Source: DASUZD01 sp036377055
GTDB lineage: Bacteria > Actinomycetota > Thermoleophilia > Gaiellales > Gaiellaceae
Assembly (NCBI GenBank): GCA_036377055.1
Contig: DASUZD010000297.1
Span: 1-23,517, forward strand
Reading direction: 5' to 3'
Length of the DNA: 23,517 nt
Shown here: positions 1 to 9,392 of the stretch, one piece after another
How positions within the stretch are numbered: the first letter of the stretch is position 1
How the letters are laid out: every line of letters begins with the position of its first letter
Made by a program: the position numbers and the translations under genes
Notes under the pieces: model-generated
What the model was told of the DNA's origin: nothing
What the model saw: only the letters and a program-made list of their open reading frames with translations
Databases searched by the model: none

Positions 1-3000
1 CGCGGAGACGCGGCTCGAGCGCGAGCTCGTTCGCGCGTGGAAGGAGGTCCTCGAGGTCGACGACGTCTCGGCGGAGGACTCGTTCCTCGCGCTCGGCGGC
101 GACTCTGTCCGCGCGATGCAGGTCGCGGCGCGGCTCTGGCGCCGCCTCGACGTTCGCGTGCCCGTCCGCTTGCTCGTCGACGCCTCCTCCCTCGCCGAAG
201 TGGCCGCGGGGCTTGCCGCGTCCGGGGAGGCGTCGGCGCCGGAGCTGGAGGCGCGATCCGACGATCGTGCGCCCGCCGCGCCCGGCGCGGAGCGGCTCTT
301 CGTCCTCGCCGAGGCCCAGCCGGCGAGCGCCGCGGCGTACAACGTGCACCTCGCGGTGCGACTGGCCGGGCCGCTCCACGTGGACGCGCTCGTCGCGAGC
401 CTCGAGCGGCTCGTCGCGCGGCACGACGCTCTGCGGACCCGCTTGGAGGCGACGCCGGCCGGCGTGCAAGCGGTCGTCGGCCCGCCCGCCGCGCCGGAGA
501 TCGTCCGCGTCCGTGCGACCGAGGAGGAGCTCGAGGCGCTGCTCGGGCGCGCGGCCGCGCGGCCGTTCGACCTCGGCGCGCCGCCGCTCCTCCGCGCGTC
601 TCTCTTCACCCTCGCGCCCGAGGACCACGTCTTGCTCCTCGTCGCGCCGCACGCCGTCGTCGACGGCTGGTCGCTCGGGGTGCTGGGCGACGATCTCTCG
701 GCGCTCTACCAGGCGCTGCGGGACGGCCAGGAGCCGCCCGAGCCGCCGGCGCTCCGCCACCTCGACGCCTGCCGCTGGCAGCGCAGCCGGACGGACGAGG
801 CGACCGAGGCGCTGGCCTACTGGCTCCGACAGCTCGACGGCGCGCCGCAGGACGTCGACCTCGTCCTCGACCACGGGCGTCCGCCCGTCCCGAGCTACCG
901 CGGCGGCCGGGTCGCGCGTCGCTTCCCTGCGAGCCTCGTCCGCAGGCTCGAGGAGATCGGCCGGGAGAACGAGGCGACGCTCTATCCGTGCCTGCTCGCC
1001 GCGTATGCCGCGCTCCTCGGTCGCGCCGCTGGGCAGGAAGAGCTGCTGATCGCGACGCCCGCCTCCGACCGGCCGCTGCCCGAGCTCGAGCGCGTGGTCG
1101 GCTTCTTCGTCGACACGCTCGTGCTGCGTGTCGACCTCTCCGGCCGGCCGTCGTTCGCGGAGCTCGTCGCCCACGCGCGCGGCGTCCTGCTCGAGGGGCT
1201 CGACCACGCGCCGGTGCCGTTCGACCGCCTCGTCGCCGACCTCGCCGCCGCGCGTGACCCGAGCCGCCATCCGCTCGTCTCGGTCGCGTTCGCCTACCAG
1301 GGCCGCCGGCCCGTCCCGCGCCTCCCGGGCGTCGAGTCCCGCCTCGTCCCGGTCGACAACGGCGCCGCGAAGTTCGACCTGCTGCTCGACGTCGAGGAGG
1401 CGGAGGACGGGTCGGTCGTCGCGACGCTCGAGTACGCCGACCTCTTCGAGCGCGAGACCGCGGAGCTGCTGCTCGATCGGCTCGAGCGCCTGCTCGAGGC
1501 CTGTGCCGCTTCGCCGGCCGCGCGCGTCGACGCCGTCTCGCTGGTCGCGCCCGAGGAACGGCGCGCGCTGCTCGCACCCGCCGCGCGTCCCGCGTCGCCG
1601 CCCGATGCATGTCTTCACGAGCTGCTCGCGGCACGTGCGCGCGCGAACCCGAAGGCGCCCGCTGTCGTGTGCGGCGGCTCGTCGCTCACGTACGGCGAGC
1701 TCGTCGGTCAGGCGGGGCCGCTGGCGCAGTCGCTGCGCGCGCAAGGCGTCGGGCCGGAGGAGCGCGTCGGCATCTGCCTGGAGCGCTCGTGCGAGCTCGT
1801 CGTCGCGATCGCCGGCGTGCTCGAGGCGGGCGCCGCGTACGTCCCGCTCGACCCTGCCCTGCCGCCCGAGCGCCTCCGCGCGATCGTCGAGGACGCAGGC
1901 ATCCGCGTCGTCGTCGCCACACCCGACCTGCGCGAGCTCCTGCCCGCGGAGGTGACCGTCGTCGCTCCGGACGCCCCGGCGCCGGCGACGCTGGCGGCTC
2001 CCGCGCGCGTCTCGCCGGAAGCCGCGGCGTACGTCATCTACACGTCCGGGTCGACCGGCCGGCCGAAGGGCGTCGTTGTGACGCACGCGAACATCGTCCG
2101 CCTCTTCGAGGCGACAGAGGACTTCGGCTTCTCCGAGCGCGACGTCTGGACGCTCTTCCACTCGTTCGCGTTCGACTTCTCGGTCTGGGAGCTCTGGGGC
2201 GCGCTCCTGCACGGAGGGCGGCTGGTCGTCGTCCCGGCGCTGACCGCTCGCGCGCCCGCGGAGCTCCTCGAGCTGCTCCGGTGCGAGCGCGTGACCGTGC
2301 TCAACCAGACGCCGACCGCGTTCCGGCTGCTCCAGGCGGCCGCGGCCGAGGACGGCTTCCCGCCGCTCTCGCTGCGGCTCGTCGTCTTCGGCGGCGAGGC
2401 GCTCGACCCGCGCAGCCTGCGCCCCTGGGTGGAGGCCTACGGCGAGCGCACGCGGCTCGTGAACATGTACGGGATCACCGAGACGACGGTGCACGTGACG
2501 GCGCGGCCGCTCGAGACCGCCGACGTAACCGCCGCCGTGAGCCCGATCGGCGAGCCTCTTCCCGACCTCCAGCTGCTCGTCCTCGACGAGCGGCTCGAGC
2601 CCGTCGCGCCCGGGATGCCGGGCGAGCTCCACGTCTCCGGCCCCGGCGTCGCACGCGGGTACCTCGACCGGCCGCGCGAGACCGCGGCCCGGTTCCTCCC
2701 CAACCCGTACGGCGCCACCGGCGGCCGGCTGTACCGAAGCGGCGACGTCGCCGTCCGTACGCTCGACGGGGAGCTCCTGTATCTCGGGCGCGACGATTCG
2801 CAGGTCAAGCTCCGCGGCCATCGGATCGAGCTCGGCGAGATCGAGGCCGTCCTGCACGAGCATCCGGAGGTGCGGGACGCGGTGGCCACGCTGCGCGCGC
2901 TTCCCGCCGGTGAGGACGGCCTCGTCGCCTACGTCGTGACCAATGGAACGGAGCCGGATCCGCGCGAGCTGCGGCGGTTCGTCGAGGTGCGACTGCCGCA

Positions 3001-4651
3001 GTACATGGTCCCCGCCGCGTTCGTGCCGCTGCCGCGGCTGCCCCTGACGGCGAACGGGAAGCTCGACGCGCGGGCGCTGCCCGAGCCCGACGGGAACGGG
3101 GTCTCCGTGTCGGAGCACGTCGCGCCGCGAACGGAGACGGAACGGCAGCTCGCCGAGATCTGGTCGCAGCTCCTCGGCGTCGAGCGCGTCGGCGCGGACG
3201 ACAACTTCTTCGCGCTCGGCGGCGACTCGATCCTCAGCGTGCGCCTCGCCGCCGAGGCGGCGGAGCGGGGCCTCGGGTTCTCGCTCGAGGACGTCTTCCT
3301 GCGGCCGACGCTCGCCGCGCTCGCCGAGGCGACGACCCGCGCAGACGAGCCCAAGCTTCCGGAGCCGGAGCCCGAACCGATGCTGCCGAGCGCGTTCCCG
3401 CTGACATCGCTCCAGCTCGCGCTCGTCTACGACTCGGAGCTCAACCCGGGCGCGTACCGCGACCTCGCGGGTGTCACCGTGCGCGGGCCGCTCGACACCG
3501 CCGCGCTCGCGAACGCCCTCTCGGCGCTCTGCGCCCGCCACGAGCTCCTCCGGGTCTCGCTCGACCTCGAGGGCGACGACTCCCCGCGCCACATCGTCCA
3601 CGAACGCGTCCAGCCGACCTTCGAGCACGCAGACGTCCGCCTCGCAACCGACGCCGACGCGGAGCTCGACCGGGTGCGCGCGGACCTCCTGCGGCCGTTC
3701 GACTGGCAGCGGGCGCCGCTCCTGCGCTGCCTCGTCACGCGCCGGTCGGACGCGACGTTCCAGCTCGACCTCGCCGTCCATCACGCGATCCTCGACGGGT
3801 GGAGCCTCGCCCGCGTGCTGAGCGACCTGCTGCTCCTGTACGCGCGCGAGCTCGGAGACGACGTCGAGCTACCGGCGCTGCCGCCGGTGTCGTACGCGGA
3901 GCTCGTCCGCCTGGAGCGCGAAGCGCTCGCGTCGCCCGCCGACGGAGCGTTCTGGCGGCGCAGCCTCGACGGCGCGGGGGCCTCGCTCCAGCCCGGCAGC
4001 GGCGCGCTCGGAGAGATCCGCCGCGTGGCCGTGCCGCTCGACACGGAGACGGTCGAGCGACTCCAGGCGCAGGCGGCGCGGGCCGGCCTGCCGCTCAAGA
4101 GCGTCGCGCTCGCCGCGCACCTGGCCGGGCTCGCCGCCGTCACCGGGAGCTCCGACGTCGTCACCGGCGTCGTCGTCGACGCGCGGCCGGAGGTCGCCGG
4201 GGCCGACAGGCTCGCCGGCCTCTACCTCAACGTCGTCGCTCTCCGCGCGGACGTCCGGCGTGACCTGCTCGAGACGGCGCGCGCCGCCTACGCCGCGGAG
4301 GCCGACCTGCTGCCGCACCGTCGCTTCCCGGCGGTCGAGATCCGACGGCTCGGAGCCGCTTCGAACACGCTCTTCAACTACGCGCACTTCCACCTCTACC
4401 GCGAGCTGGAGCGCCTGCGCAGCGTGCGCGTGCTCGACTGGACGTACGTCGACCGGAACACGGTTCCGTTCACGCTCGACGTCCTCGTCGACTCGCTCCC
4501 CGACCAGGTCTCGCTTCGGTTCGCCTTCGATCCCGGCGCGGTCGACGAGGACGCGGCGCTGTCGCTCGTCGACGCGGTCGAGCGGGCGCTGACGGACGCC
4601 GCGCCCGCGCGCGTGCGCACCTCGCCCGTGCCGGTCGCCGGAGCGTCGTGA
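1..4651 (+). CDS. Nonribosomal peptide synthetase, PCP-C-A(Thr)-PCP-C, 5'-partial (NRPS-A)
   Basis: The gene is open at the left edge; codons run in phase from base 2 and end at TGA 4649-4651, giving about 1549 visible residues. Domains in order: a carrier protein whose phosphopantetheine serine is S35 in LGGDSV; a condensation domain from about residue 97, with active-site motif PHAVVDG (second His kept, first His replaced by Pro); a complete adenylation domain (about nt 1610-3100) with YTSGSTGRPKG, YGITETT, YRSGD and NGKLD; a second carrier (LGGDSI, Ser codon 3227); and a C-terminal condensation domain with an intact HHAILDG near nt 3779. Aligning the A domain to GrsA by eye gives the code D-F-W-N-V-G-M-V-H(K), the classical threonine signature, so this module should activate Thr or a close analogue. 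Ending in C is unusual for a non-terminal subunit followed by another C. The upstream module lies outside the window. The NRPS assignment is certain; the Thr call is strong. Confidence 0.97.
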   Translation, partial: AETRLERELVRAWKEVLEVDDVSAEDSFLALGGDSVRAMQVAARLWRRLDVRVPVRLLVDASSLAEVAAGLAASGEASAPELEARSDDRAPAAPGAERLFVLAEAQPASAAAYNVHLAVRLAGPLHVDALVASLERLVARHDALRTRLEATPAGVQAVVGPPAAPEIVRVRATEEELEALLGRAAARPFDLGAPPLLRASLFTLAPEDHVLLLVAPHAVVDGWSLGVLGDDLSALYQALRDGQEPPEPPALRHLDACRWQRSRTDEATEALAYWLRQLDGAPQDVDLVLDHGRPPVPSYRGGRVARRFPASLVRRLEEIGRENEATLYPCLLAAYAALLGRAAGQEELLIATPASDRPLPELERVVGFFVDTLVLRVDLSGRPSFAELVAHARGVLLEGLDHAPVPFDRLVADLAAARDPSRHPLVSVAFAYQGRRPVPRLPGVESRLVPVDNGAAKFDLLLDVEEAEDGSVVATLEYADLFERETAELLLDRLERLLEACAASPAARVDAVSLVAPEERRALLAPAARPASPPDACLHELLAARARANPKAPAVVCGGSSLTYGELVGQAGPLAQSLRAQGVGPEERVGICLERSCELVVAIAGVLEAGAAYVPLDPALPPERLRAIVEDAGIRVVVATPDLRELLPAEVTVVAPDAPAPATLAAPARVSPEAAAYVIYTSGSTGRPKGVVVTHANIVRLFEATEDFGFSERDVWTLFHSFAFDFSVWELWGALLHGGRLVVVPALTARAPAELLELLRCERVTVLNQTPTAFRLLQAAAAEDGFPPLSLRLVVFGGEALDPRSLRPWVEAYGERTRLVNMYGITETTVHVTARPLETADVTAAVSPIGEPLPDLQLLVLDERLEPVAPGMPGELHVSGPGVARGYLDRPRETAARFLPNPYGATGGRLYRSGDVAVRTLDGELLYLGRDDSQVKLRGHRIELGEIEAVLHEHPEVRDAVATLRALPAGEDGLVAYVVTNGTEPDPRELRRFVEVRLPQYMVPAAFVPLPRLPLTANGKLDARALPEPDGNGVSVSEHVAPRTETERQLAEIWSQLLGVERVGADDNFFALGGDSILSVRLAAEAAERGLGFSLEDVFLRPTLAALAEATTRADEPKLPEPEPEPMLPSAFPLTSLQLALVYDSELNPGAYRDLAGVTVRGPLDTAALANALSALCARHELLRVSLDLEGDDSPRHIVHERVQPTFEHADVRLATDADAELDRVRADLLRPFDWQRAPLLRCLVTRRSDATFQLDLAVHHAILDGWSLARVLSDLLLLYARELGDDVELPALPPVSYAELVRLEREALASPADGAFWRRSLDGAGASLQPGSGALGEIRRVAVPLDTETVERLQAQAARAGLPLKSVALAAHLAGLAAVTGSSDVVTGVVVDARPEVAGADRLAGLYLNVVALRADVRRDLLETARAAYAAEADLLPHRRFPAVEIRRLGAASNTLFNYAHFHLYRELERLRSVRVLDWTYVDRNTVPFTLDVLVDSLPDQVSLRFAFDPGAVDEDAALSLVDAVERALTDAAPARVRTSPVPVAGAS

Positions 4652-4652
4652 C

Positions 4653-5903
4653 GTGACGCTGCCGGCCCAGAGCCCGTCCCGCACCGCCGCGCCCGTCAGC
4701 GGTTGGCCGGCGTCCGAGCAGCAGCGCTACTTCTGGTTCCTCCAGCAGCTCAGCCCCGACCAGCCGCTCGTGAACGTGCTCGCGACGTTGCGAGTCCCGT
4801 TCGCGCTCGACGCCGAGGAGGTGCGCGGCGCGCTTCGGGCCGTCGCGGAGCGGCACTCGACCCTTCGCTCGCAGCTCGTCGCGCAGGGCGACGAGCTCCT
4901 CCAGGTGTCGTTGGACGCCGATGCGATCCCGTTCGAGTCGATCGCGGTCCGCGACGTCGAGGAGGCGAGGCAGCGGGCGCGCGCGGAAGGGCACCACGTC
5001 TTCGACGTCGCGCGAGAGGCGCCGACGCGGTGCTTCCTCTACCGCGCGGAGAGCGGAGAGACGGTGGTCGCGCTCGTCTGCCAGCACGCCGCGGTCGACC
5101 GGTACGCCGTCGAGCTCGTCGTCCGCGACCTCGTCGCCTCGCTCGAGGAGGAGTTGGCCGAGCCGGCCGCGGACGCTCTCGAGTACCAGGACTACGCGCG
5201 CTGGCAGCGGGCCGAGCACGAGGCGGGCACGAACGTCGAGTGGTGGGCGGACCGGCTCGCAGCGGTCGAGCTGGATCCCACCGACCCGGCGGCGCGTCCG
5301 GTGCAGCACGCGGAGGTCGACGTGAGCGAGCTCGTCGGCCGCGCGCGCGCCGCGGCCTCGACCTTCGGGCTGATGCTGGGAACCGTCCTGCTCGGCGGGC
5401 TCGTGGACGAGGTCGGCGGCGATCGCGACCTGCTCGTGGGGCTCGTGGTCGCCAACCGGCTGCGGGAGGAGTTCGCCGAGGTGGTCGGCCCGTTCGCGCG
5501 GCTGGTGCCGCTGCCGGTGCGGAGCTCGCCGACCGAGTCGCTCGAGCAGCTCAGCCGCCGGCTGCACGCCGACCTCGGCGCCGCCCTCGCTCGGCAGGAG
5601 GTGCCGATCGACCGGCTCGGGGACGAGCTGCGCCGGCGCGGCGCGGCCTTCCAGTTCCCGAGCATCGTCTTCAACCTCGTCTCGGCGAAGAGCGTCGCGC
5701 CGACGCTGCGAGGGCAGAGCGTCGACTTCGACGTGGAGGAGATCGGCGAGGAAGCCGCGCACGCGGACCTCGTCGTCGTCGTCTGGCCCGGCGAGGCGTG
5801 GCGCGCCGCGATCGACGTCCGCGAGGGCGGCCGGTACGCGGGGTACACGCCCGCGGAGCTCGTGCGCGCATGGACGTCCCGCTACCCGCCGCCAGCGCAA
5901 TGA
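4653..5903 (+). CDS. Standalone condensation-like protein with degenerate active site
   Basis: A 416-residue protein with GTG start, one base after the NRPS-A stop, so probably translationally coupled. The whole chain follows the condensation-domain fold: an N-terminal start (PASEQQRYFWFLQQL), a core motif at residues 144-150, and later segments matching the acceptor half (LLVGLVVANRL, VGPFARLVPLPV). The HHxxxDG core reads QHAAVDR. The second, catalytic His (H145) and the structural Asp (D149) remain, but the first His and the final Gly are changed to Gln and Arg. No A, carrier or TE domain is attached. It could be a slow or specialised C domain, a docking or scaffold partner, or a domain split off from NRPS-A or NRPS-B. 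Loss of the Gly after Asp makes normal peptide-bond catalysis doubtful. The family is clear; the function is not. Confidence 0.88.
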   Translation: MTLPAQSPSRTAAPVSGWPASEQQRYFWFLQQLSPDQPLVNVLATLRVPFALDAEEVRGALRAVAERHSTLRSQLVAQGDELLQVSLDADAIPFESIAVRDVEEARQRARAEGHHVFDVAREAPTRCFLYRAESGETVVALVCQHAAVDRYAVELVVRDLVASLEEELAEPAADALEYQDYARWQRAEHEAGTNVEWWADRLAAVELDPTDPAARPVQHAEVDVSELVGRARAAASTFGLMLGTVLLGGLVDEVGGDRDLLVGLVVANRLREEFAEVVGPFARLVPLPVRSSPTESLEQLSRRLHADLGAALARQEVPIDRLGDELRRRGAAFQFPSIVFNLVSAKSVAPTLRGQSVDFDVEEIGEEAAHADLVVVVWPGEAWRAAIDVREGGRYAGYTPAELVRAWTSRYPPPAQ

Positions 5904-8900
5904 CCTCGACCCTGCCCGAGACCCCCGGCGCTGTCCGCACCGAGGCGGCGTCCTTCCAGCAGGAGCAGCTGTGGCTGATCGAGCGGACGGTGGGCGACGG
6001 CGGCCTCTACAACGAGCTGTACGCGATCCGCTTCGACGGGGAGATCGACGTGGCGCTGCTCGAGCGCGCGCTCGCCGCCGTTGTCGCCCGCCACGAGATC
6101 CTGCGCACGACCCACCGCTTCGTCGACGGGCGGCTCGTACAGGACGTCCGCGCCGCCGAGCCAGCCAGCACCGTCGGCGTCGAGGACCTGTCGTCCGTCG
6201 CGGCCGCGGACCGGGAGCAGGCGCTCCTCGCCTACGCGCGCGCGTACGCCGAAGAGCCGTTCGACCTCGAGCGCGGTCCGCTGCTCCGGGTCGCGCTCGT
6301 CCGACTCGCGGAGCGGGAGCACGTGCTGCTCGTGGGCGCGCACCACGTCGCGACCGACGGCGCCTCGATGCACCTCTTCCTGGACGAGCTCGGCGCGCGC
6401 TACGCAGAGCTCGAGGCCGAGCTCGAGCCGCCGCGGCAGTACGCCGAGTTCGCGCGCTGGCAGCGCGGGGCGCTGGACGAGGGACTGCTCGAGCGGGAGG
6501 CCGCGTTCTGGACGGAGACGCTGGAAGGCGCCCCGACGGTCCTGGAGCTTCCGACGGAGCAGGTCCGCCCGCGGCGCAAGCGCCTGCGCGGCCGCCGCGA
6601 GCGGTTCGAGCTCGATGCCCAGCTCGCTGCTGTCGTGGAGGTCGCGTCGGCGCTCGACTGCACGCCGTTCACGGTCCTGCTCGCGGCCTTCGAAGCGCTC
6701 GTCTACCGGTACACGAACCGCGACGACTTCGTCCTCGGCACCGGCGCGTCCGGCCGCCCGCCTGGCTTCGAGCGCACGCTCGGCTTCTTCGCGAACATGG
6801 TGCCGCTGCGCCTCAAGCCGCGCGGCGACGCGACGTTCGCGGAGCTCGTCGAGGAGTGCGCCGAGCGCTTCTACGACGCTCTCGACCACGAGCTGCTCCC
6901 GTTCGAGAAGCTCGTCGAGCTCGTCAACCCGGAGCGCGACGCGTCCGCGACGCCGCTCGTGCAGGTCGTCTTCGCGATGTGGGAGGCGCGGTCGCTGCGA
7001 CCGGCGCTCGGCGACGCGCGGGGCCGGCTCATCGACGTCCCGCGAGATCGTGCCCGGTTCGACCTGCTCGTCGAGGTCGTCGTCACGGACGAGACTCCGC
7101 TCGCGCTGTTCGTGGAGTACGACGACGCGCTCTTTGCCCCGGACGACGTCGCGCGCCTGGTGCGGCACTACGAGCGCGTGCTCGCGGGCGGCCTCGCCGA
7201 TCCTGGGGCGACGGTCGCGTCGCTGCCGTTGCTCGCTCCCGACGACCTCGCGCTCCTCGGCGCCGACGGGCGCACGGTCCGCGACCGCGACGGCAACGTC
7301 GCGCCCCCCGGCGTCGTCGGCGAGCTCCAGCCGGCGGGGACGCGACCCGTGCTCGCCCGCCGGCGGGGCGACGGCGAGCTCGTCGAGGTCGGGTTGCCCG
7401 AGCGCCGCCTCTCCGTCGGCGACTTCACCGTCCAGCTCGAGGCGGTGGAAACCGCGCTGCGTGAGCTGCCCGGGGTCGCGGATGCCGCCGTCGTGCCGTC
7501 GCGCGTCGCCTACGTGACGGGCGCGGACGCCGACGAAGTTCGACGCCTCGTCGGCGCGTCGTTGCCGGCCTACCTCGCCCCGTCGAGGGTCGTCGCGGTG
7601 CCCGAGATCGTCCGGCGGGACGGCGTTCCGGACGAGGAGGCGCTCGCGAGCTTCGCGTCCGAGAGCGCGCGGCCGGAAGCGCGGCACCCGCACCTCGAGG
7701 CCGCGCTCGCCGCGGTCTGGAGCGAGGTGCTGGCCGTCGGCGACGTGCGACCGGACGACGACTTCTTCGAGCTCGGCGGCCACTCGATGCTCGCCGCGCA
7801 GCTCACGCAGCGGATCGGCGAGGCGCTCGGCGTCGAGGTGCCGCTGCTTGCGATCTTCGAGCGCTGCACCGTCGCGGAGCTCGCCGCCGAGCTCGAGCTG
7901 GGACACCCGGGCCTCGAGGCCGCGCTCGCGGAGATCGAGACGCTCCCCGACGATGCGTTCGCGGAGCTGCTCGGCGACGCTCCCGCGGCAGAGCGCACCA
8001 CGTCGCGTCCGGAGCCCGAGCGCGAGCTTCCGCTCTCCGCCGCGCAGCTCCAGATCTGGATCAGCGAGCAGCTCGGCGCTGGCGAGGCGAAGGACTTCGT
8101 CGCGGCGCTGCTCTACCGGATCCGCGGCCCGCTCGACGCCGCAGCGCTCGACCACGCGCTGCGCGAGGTCGTCGCGCGGCACGCGCCGCTCCGGTCGGCG
8201 ATCGTCCTCTCCGGCGAGACGCCGCTCCAGCGCGTGGCCGACGAGGTCGAGGTGACGATCCCGCTGGAGGAGCTCTCGCACCTTGCCCCGGCCGAGCGCG
8301 AGGACGCCGTCGCGGCCCGCGCGCGCGAGGAGGCCGAGCGGCCGTTCGACCTCGCGCACCCGCCGCTAATGCGCGCGCGTCTTCTCCGGCTCGCGGCCGA
8401 TGAGCATGCCCTCGTCCTCGTCCAGCACCACCTCGTCACGGACGGCGTCTCGATGGACGTACTCACGCGCGAGCTCGGCGAGCTGTACCGCGGCCGGGTC
8501 ACCGGGCGCGCTCCGCGCCTGCCCGAGCTCGCCGTGCCGTACCCACGCTACGTCGAGTGGGAGCGGCAGTGGCTCGCGGGCGAGGAGGCCGAGCGGATGC
8601 GGCGGTTCTGGCGGACGCGGCTCGCCGACGCGCCTGCGCTCGAGCTACAGGCTGGGCGCGTCGCGACCGAGCGCCCGAGCCTCGTCACGGGCGCTTGCCG
8701 GCACGTCCTTCCGGCCTCCGTCACCCGCGGCCTGGGCGAGCTCGCACGCGCCTGCCGCGTGACGAAGTACATGGCGGTGAGCGCGGCGTGGGCCGCCGTT
8801 CTCGCCGACTGGAGCGGGCAGGACGACGTCCTGATCGGAACGACGGTCGACAACCGCCCGCTCCCGGGCCTCGCCGAGACGATCGGCTGCTTCGTCAACC

Positions 8901-9376
8901 TCGTCACGCTCAGGCTCGACTGCACGCCCGCGCGCTTCGACGAGCTCGTGCGGCGCGTGCGCGGCACGATCGTCGAGGCGTACACGCACCAGGCGCTCCC
9001 GTTCCGAGAGGTCCTCGCCGCGGCCGGAGTCGGCGCGAGCGACGGCCGTATGCCGCTCTTCCAGGTCACCTCCGACTGGGTCGACGAGCGCCAGGTCGCG
9101 CTCGAGCTCGAGGGCTGCGCGGTGGAGTACGCGCACGTCCCGCTCGGCACCCTTCGCTTCGAGCTCGCGCTCTATGGGATCGACCGCGGCGAGACGCTCG
9201 AGCTCGAGCTCGAGCACGCGGCGGGCCTGTGGGACCCGGACGCCGTCGCCGACCGGCTTGGACAGGTCGCCGCCCTGCTCGCCGAGGCGGCGGCGCGCTC
9301 CGAGCGCCCCGTCGCGGAGCTCGTCCGGGCAGCCGCCGGCGCGCCCGCGAACGTTGCCGTCACGCGGGCCGCGTGA
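5900..9376 (+). CDS. Nonribosomal peptide synthetase, C-(vestigial A)-PCP-C (NRPS-B)
   Basis: An 1158-residue protein. The ATG at 5900 overlaps the previous stop as ATGA and begins just before the C domain, so the open frame further upstream is a shadow. Domains: a condensation domain (about nt 5940-7190) with intact HHVATDG; an adenylation remnant (about 7263-7660); a carrier with LGGHSM (Ser codon 7784); and a second condensation domain (about 8027-9340) with intact HHLVTDG. The A domain has lost its large N-terminal subdomain: there is no SGSTG loop, no FDxSxW, no YGxTE and no YRTGD. A10 reads RDGVPD instead of NGKVD, so the catalytic Lys is gone too. Both C domains and the carrier look functional, so the module is probably acylated in trans by another A domain or ligase. 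It ends in a C domain, like NRPS-A. Confidence 0.96.
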   Translation: MTSTLPETPGAVRTEAASFQQEQLWLIERTVGDGGLYNELYAIRFDGEIDVALLERALAAVVARHEILRTTHRFVDGRLVQDVRAAEPASTVGVEDLSSVAAADREQALLAYARAYAEEPFDLERGPLLRVALVRLAEREHVLLVGAHHVATDGASMHLFLDELGARYAELEAELEPPRQYAEFARWQRGALDEGLLEREAAFWTETLEGAPTVLELPTEQVRPRRKRLRGRRERFELDAQLAAVVEVASALDCTPFTVLLAAFEALVYRYTNRDDFVLGTGASGRPPGFERTLGFFANMVPLRLKPRGDATFAELVEECAERFYDALDHELLPFEKLVELVNPERDASATPLVQVVFAMWEARSLRPALGDARGRLIDVPRDRARFDLLVEVVVTDETPLALFVEYDDALFAPDDVARLVRHYERVLAGGLADPGATVASLPLLAPDDLALLGADGRTVRDRDGNVAPPGVVGELQPAGTRPVLARRRGDGELVEVGLPERRLSVGDFTVQLEAVETALRELPGVADAAVVPSRVAYVTGADADEVRRLVGASLPAYLAPSRVVAVPEIVRRDGVPDEEALASFASESARPEARHPHLEAALAAVWSEVLAVGDVRPDDDFFELGGHSMLAAQLTQRIGEALGVEVPLLAIFERCTVAELAAELELGHPGLEAALAEIETLPDDAFAELLGDAPAAERTTSRPEPERELPLSAAQLQIWISEQLGAGEAKDFVAALLYRIRGPLDAAALDHALREVVARHAPLRSAIVLSGETPLQRVADEVEVTIPLEELSHLAPAEREDAVAARAREEAERPFDLAHPPLMRARLLRLAADEHALVLVQHHLVTDGVSMDVLTRELGELYRGRVTGRAPRLPELAVPYPRYVEWERQWLAGEEAERMRRFWRTRLADAPALELQAGRVATERPSLVTGACRHVLPASVTRGLGELARACRVTKYMAVSAAWAAVLADWSGQDDVLIGTTVDNRPLPGLAETIGCFVNLVTLRLDCTPARFDELVRRVRGTIVEAYTHQALPFREVLAAAGVGASDGRMPLFQVTSDWVDERQVALELEGCAVEYAHVPLGTLRFELALYGIDRGETLELELEHAAGLWDPDAVADRLGQVAALLAEAAARSERPVAELVRAAAGAPANVAVTRAA
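7263..7660 (+). other. Vestigial adenylation domain (C-terminal remnant) within NRPS-B
   Basis: About 130 residues between the first C domain and the carrier. The segment VAPPGVVGEL matches the A6 region (PPGxxGEL), LSVGDFTVQLEAVETAL matches A8 (normally VKIRGxRIExGEVExAL), and LPAYLAPSRVVAV followed by RDGVPD matches the stretch before A10. Everything normally lying between the C-A linker (APDDLALL) and A6, several hundred residues, is absent in frame. The ATP loop, the specificity pocket and the A10 Lys are therefore all missing. The join appears to be close to nt 7260. Confidence 0.85.
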
Positions 9377-9392
9377 CTACGGTCGGCGGCCG

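Noticed and set aside
4703..5899. NRPS-B frame reading open far upstream of ATG 5900
   Set aside because: The upstream translation is Arg/Ala/Gly-rich noise overlapping the standalone C gene. Real C-domain sequence starts only after 5900.
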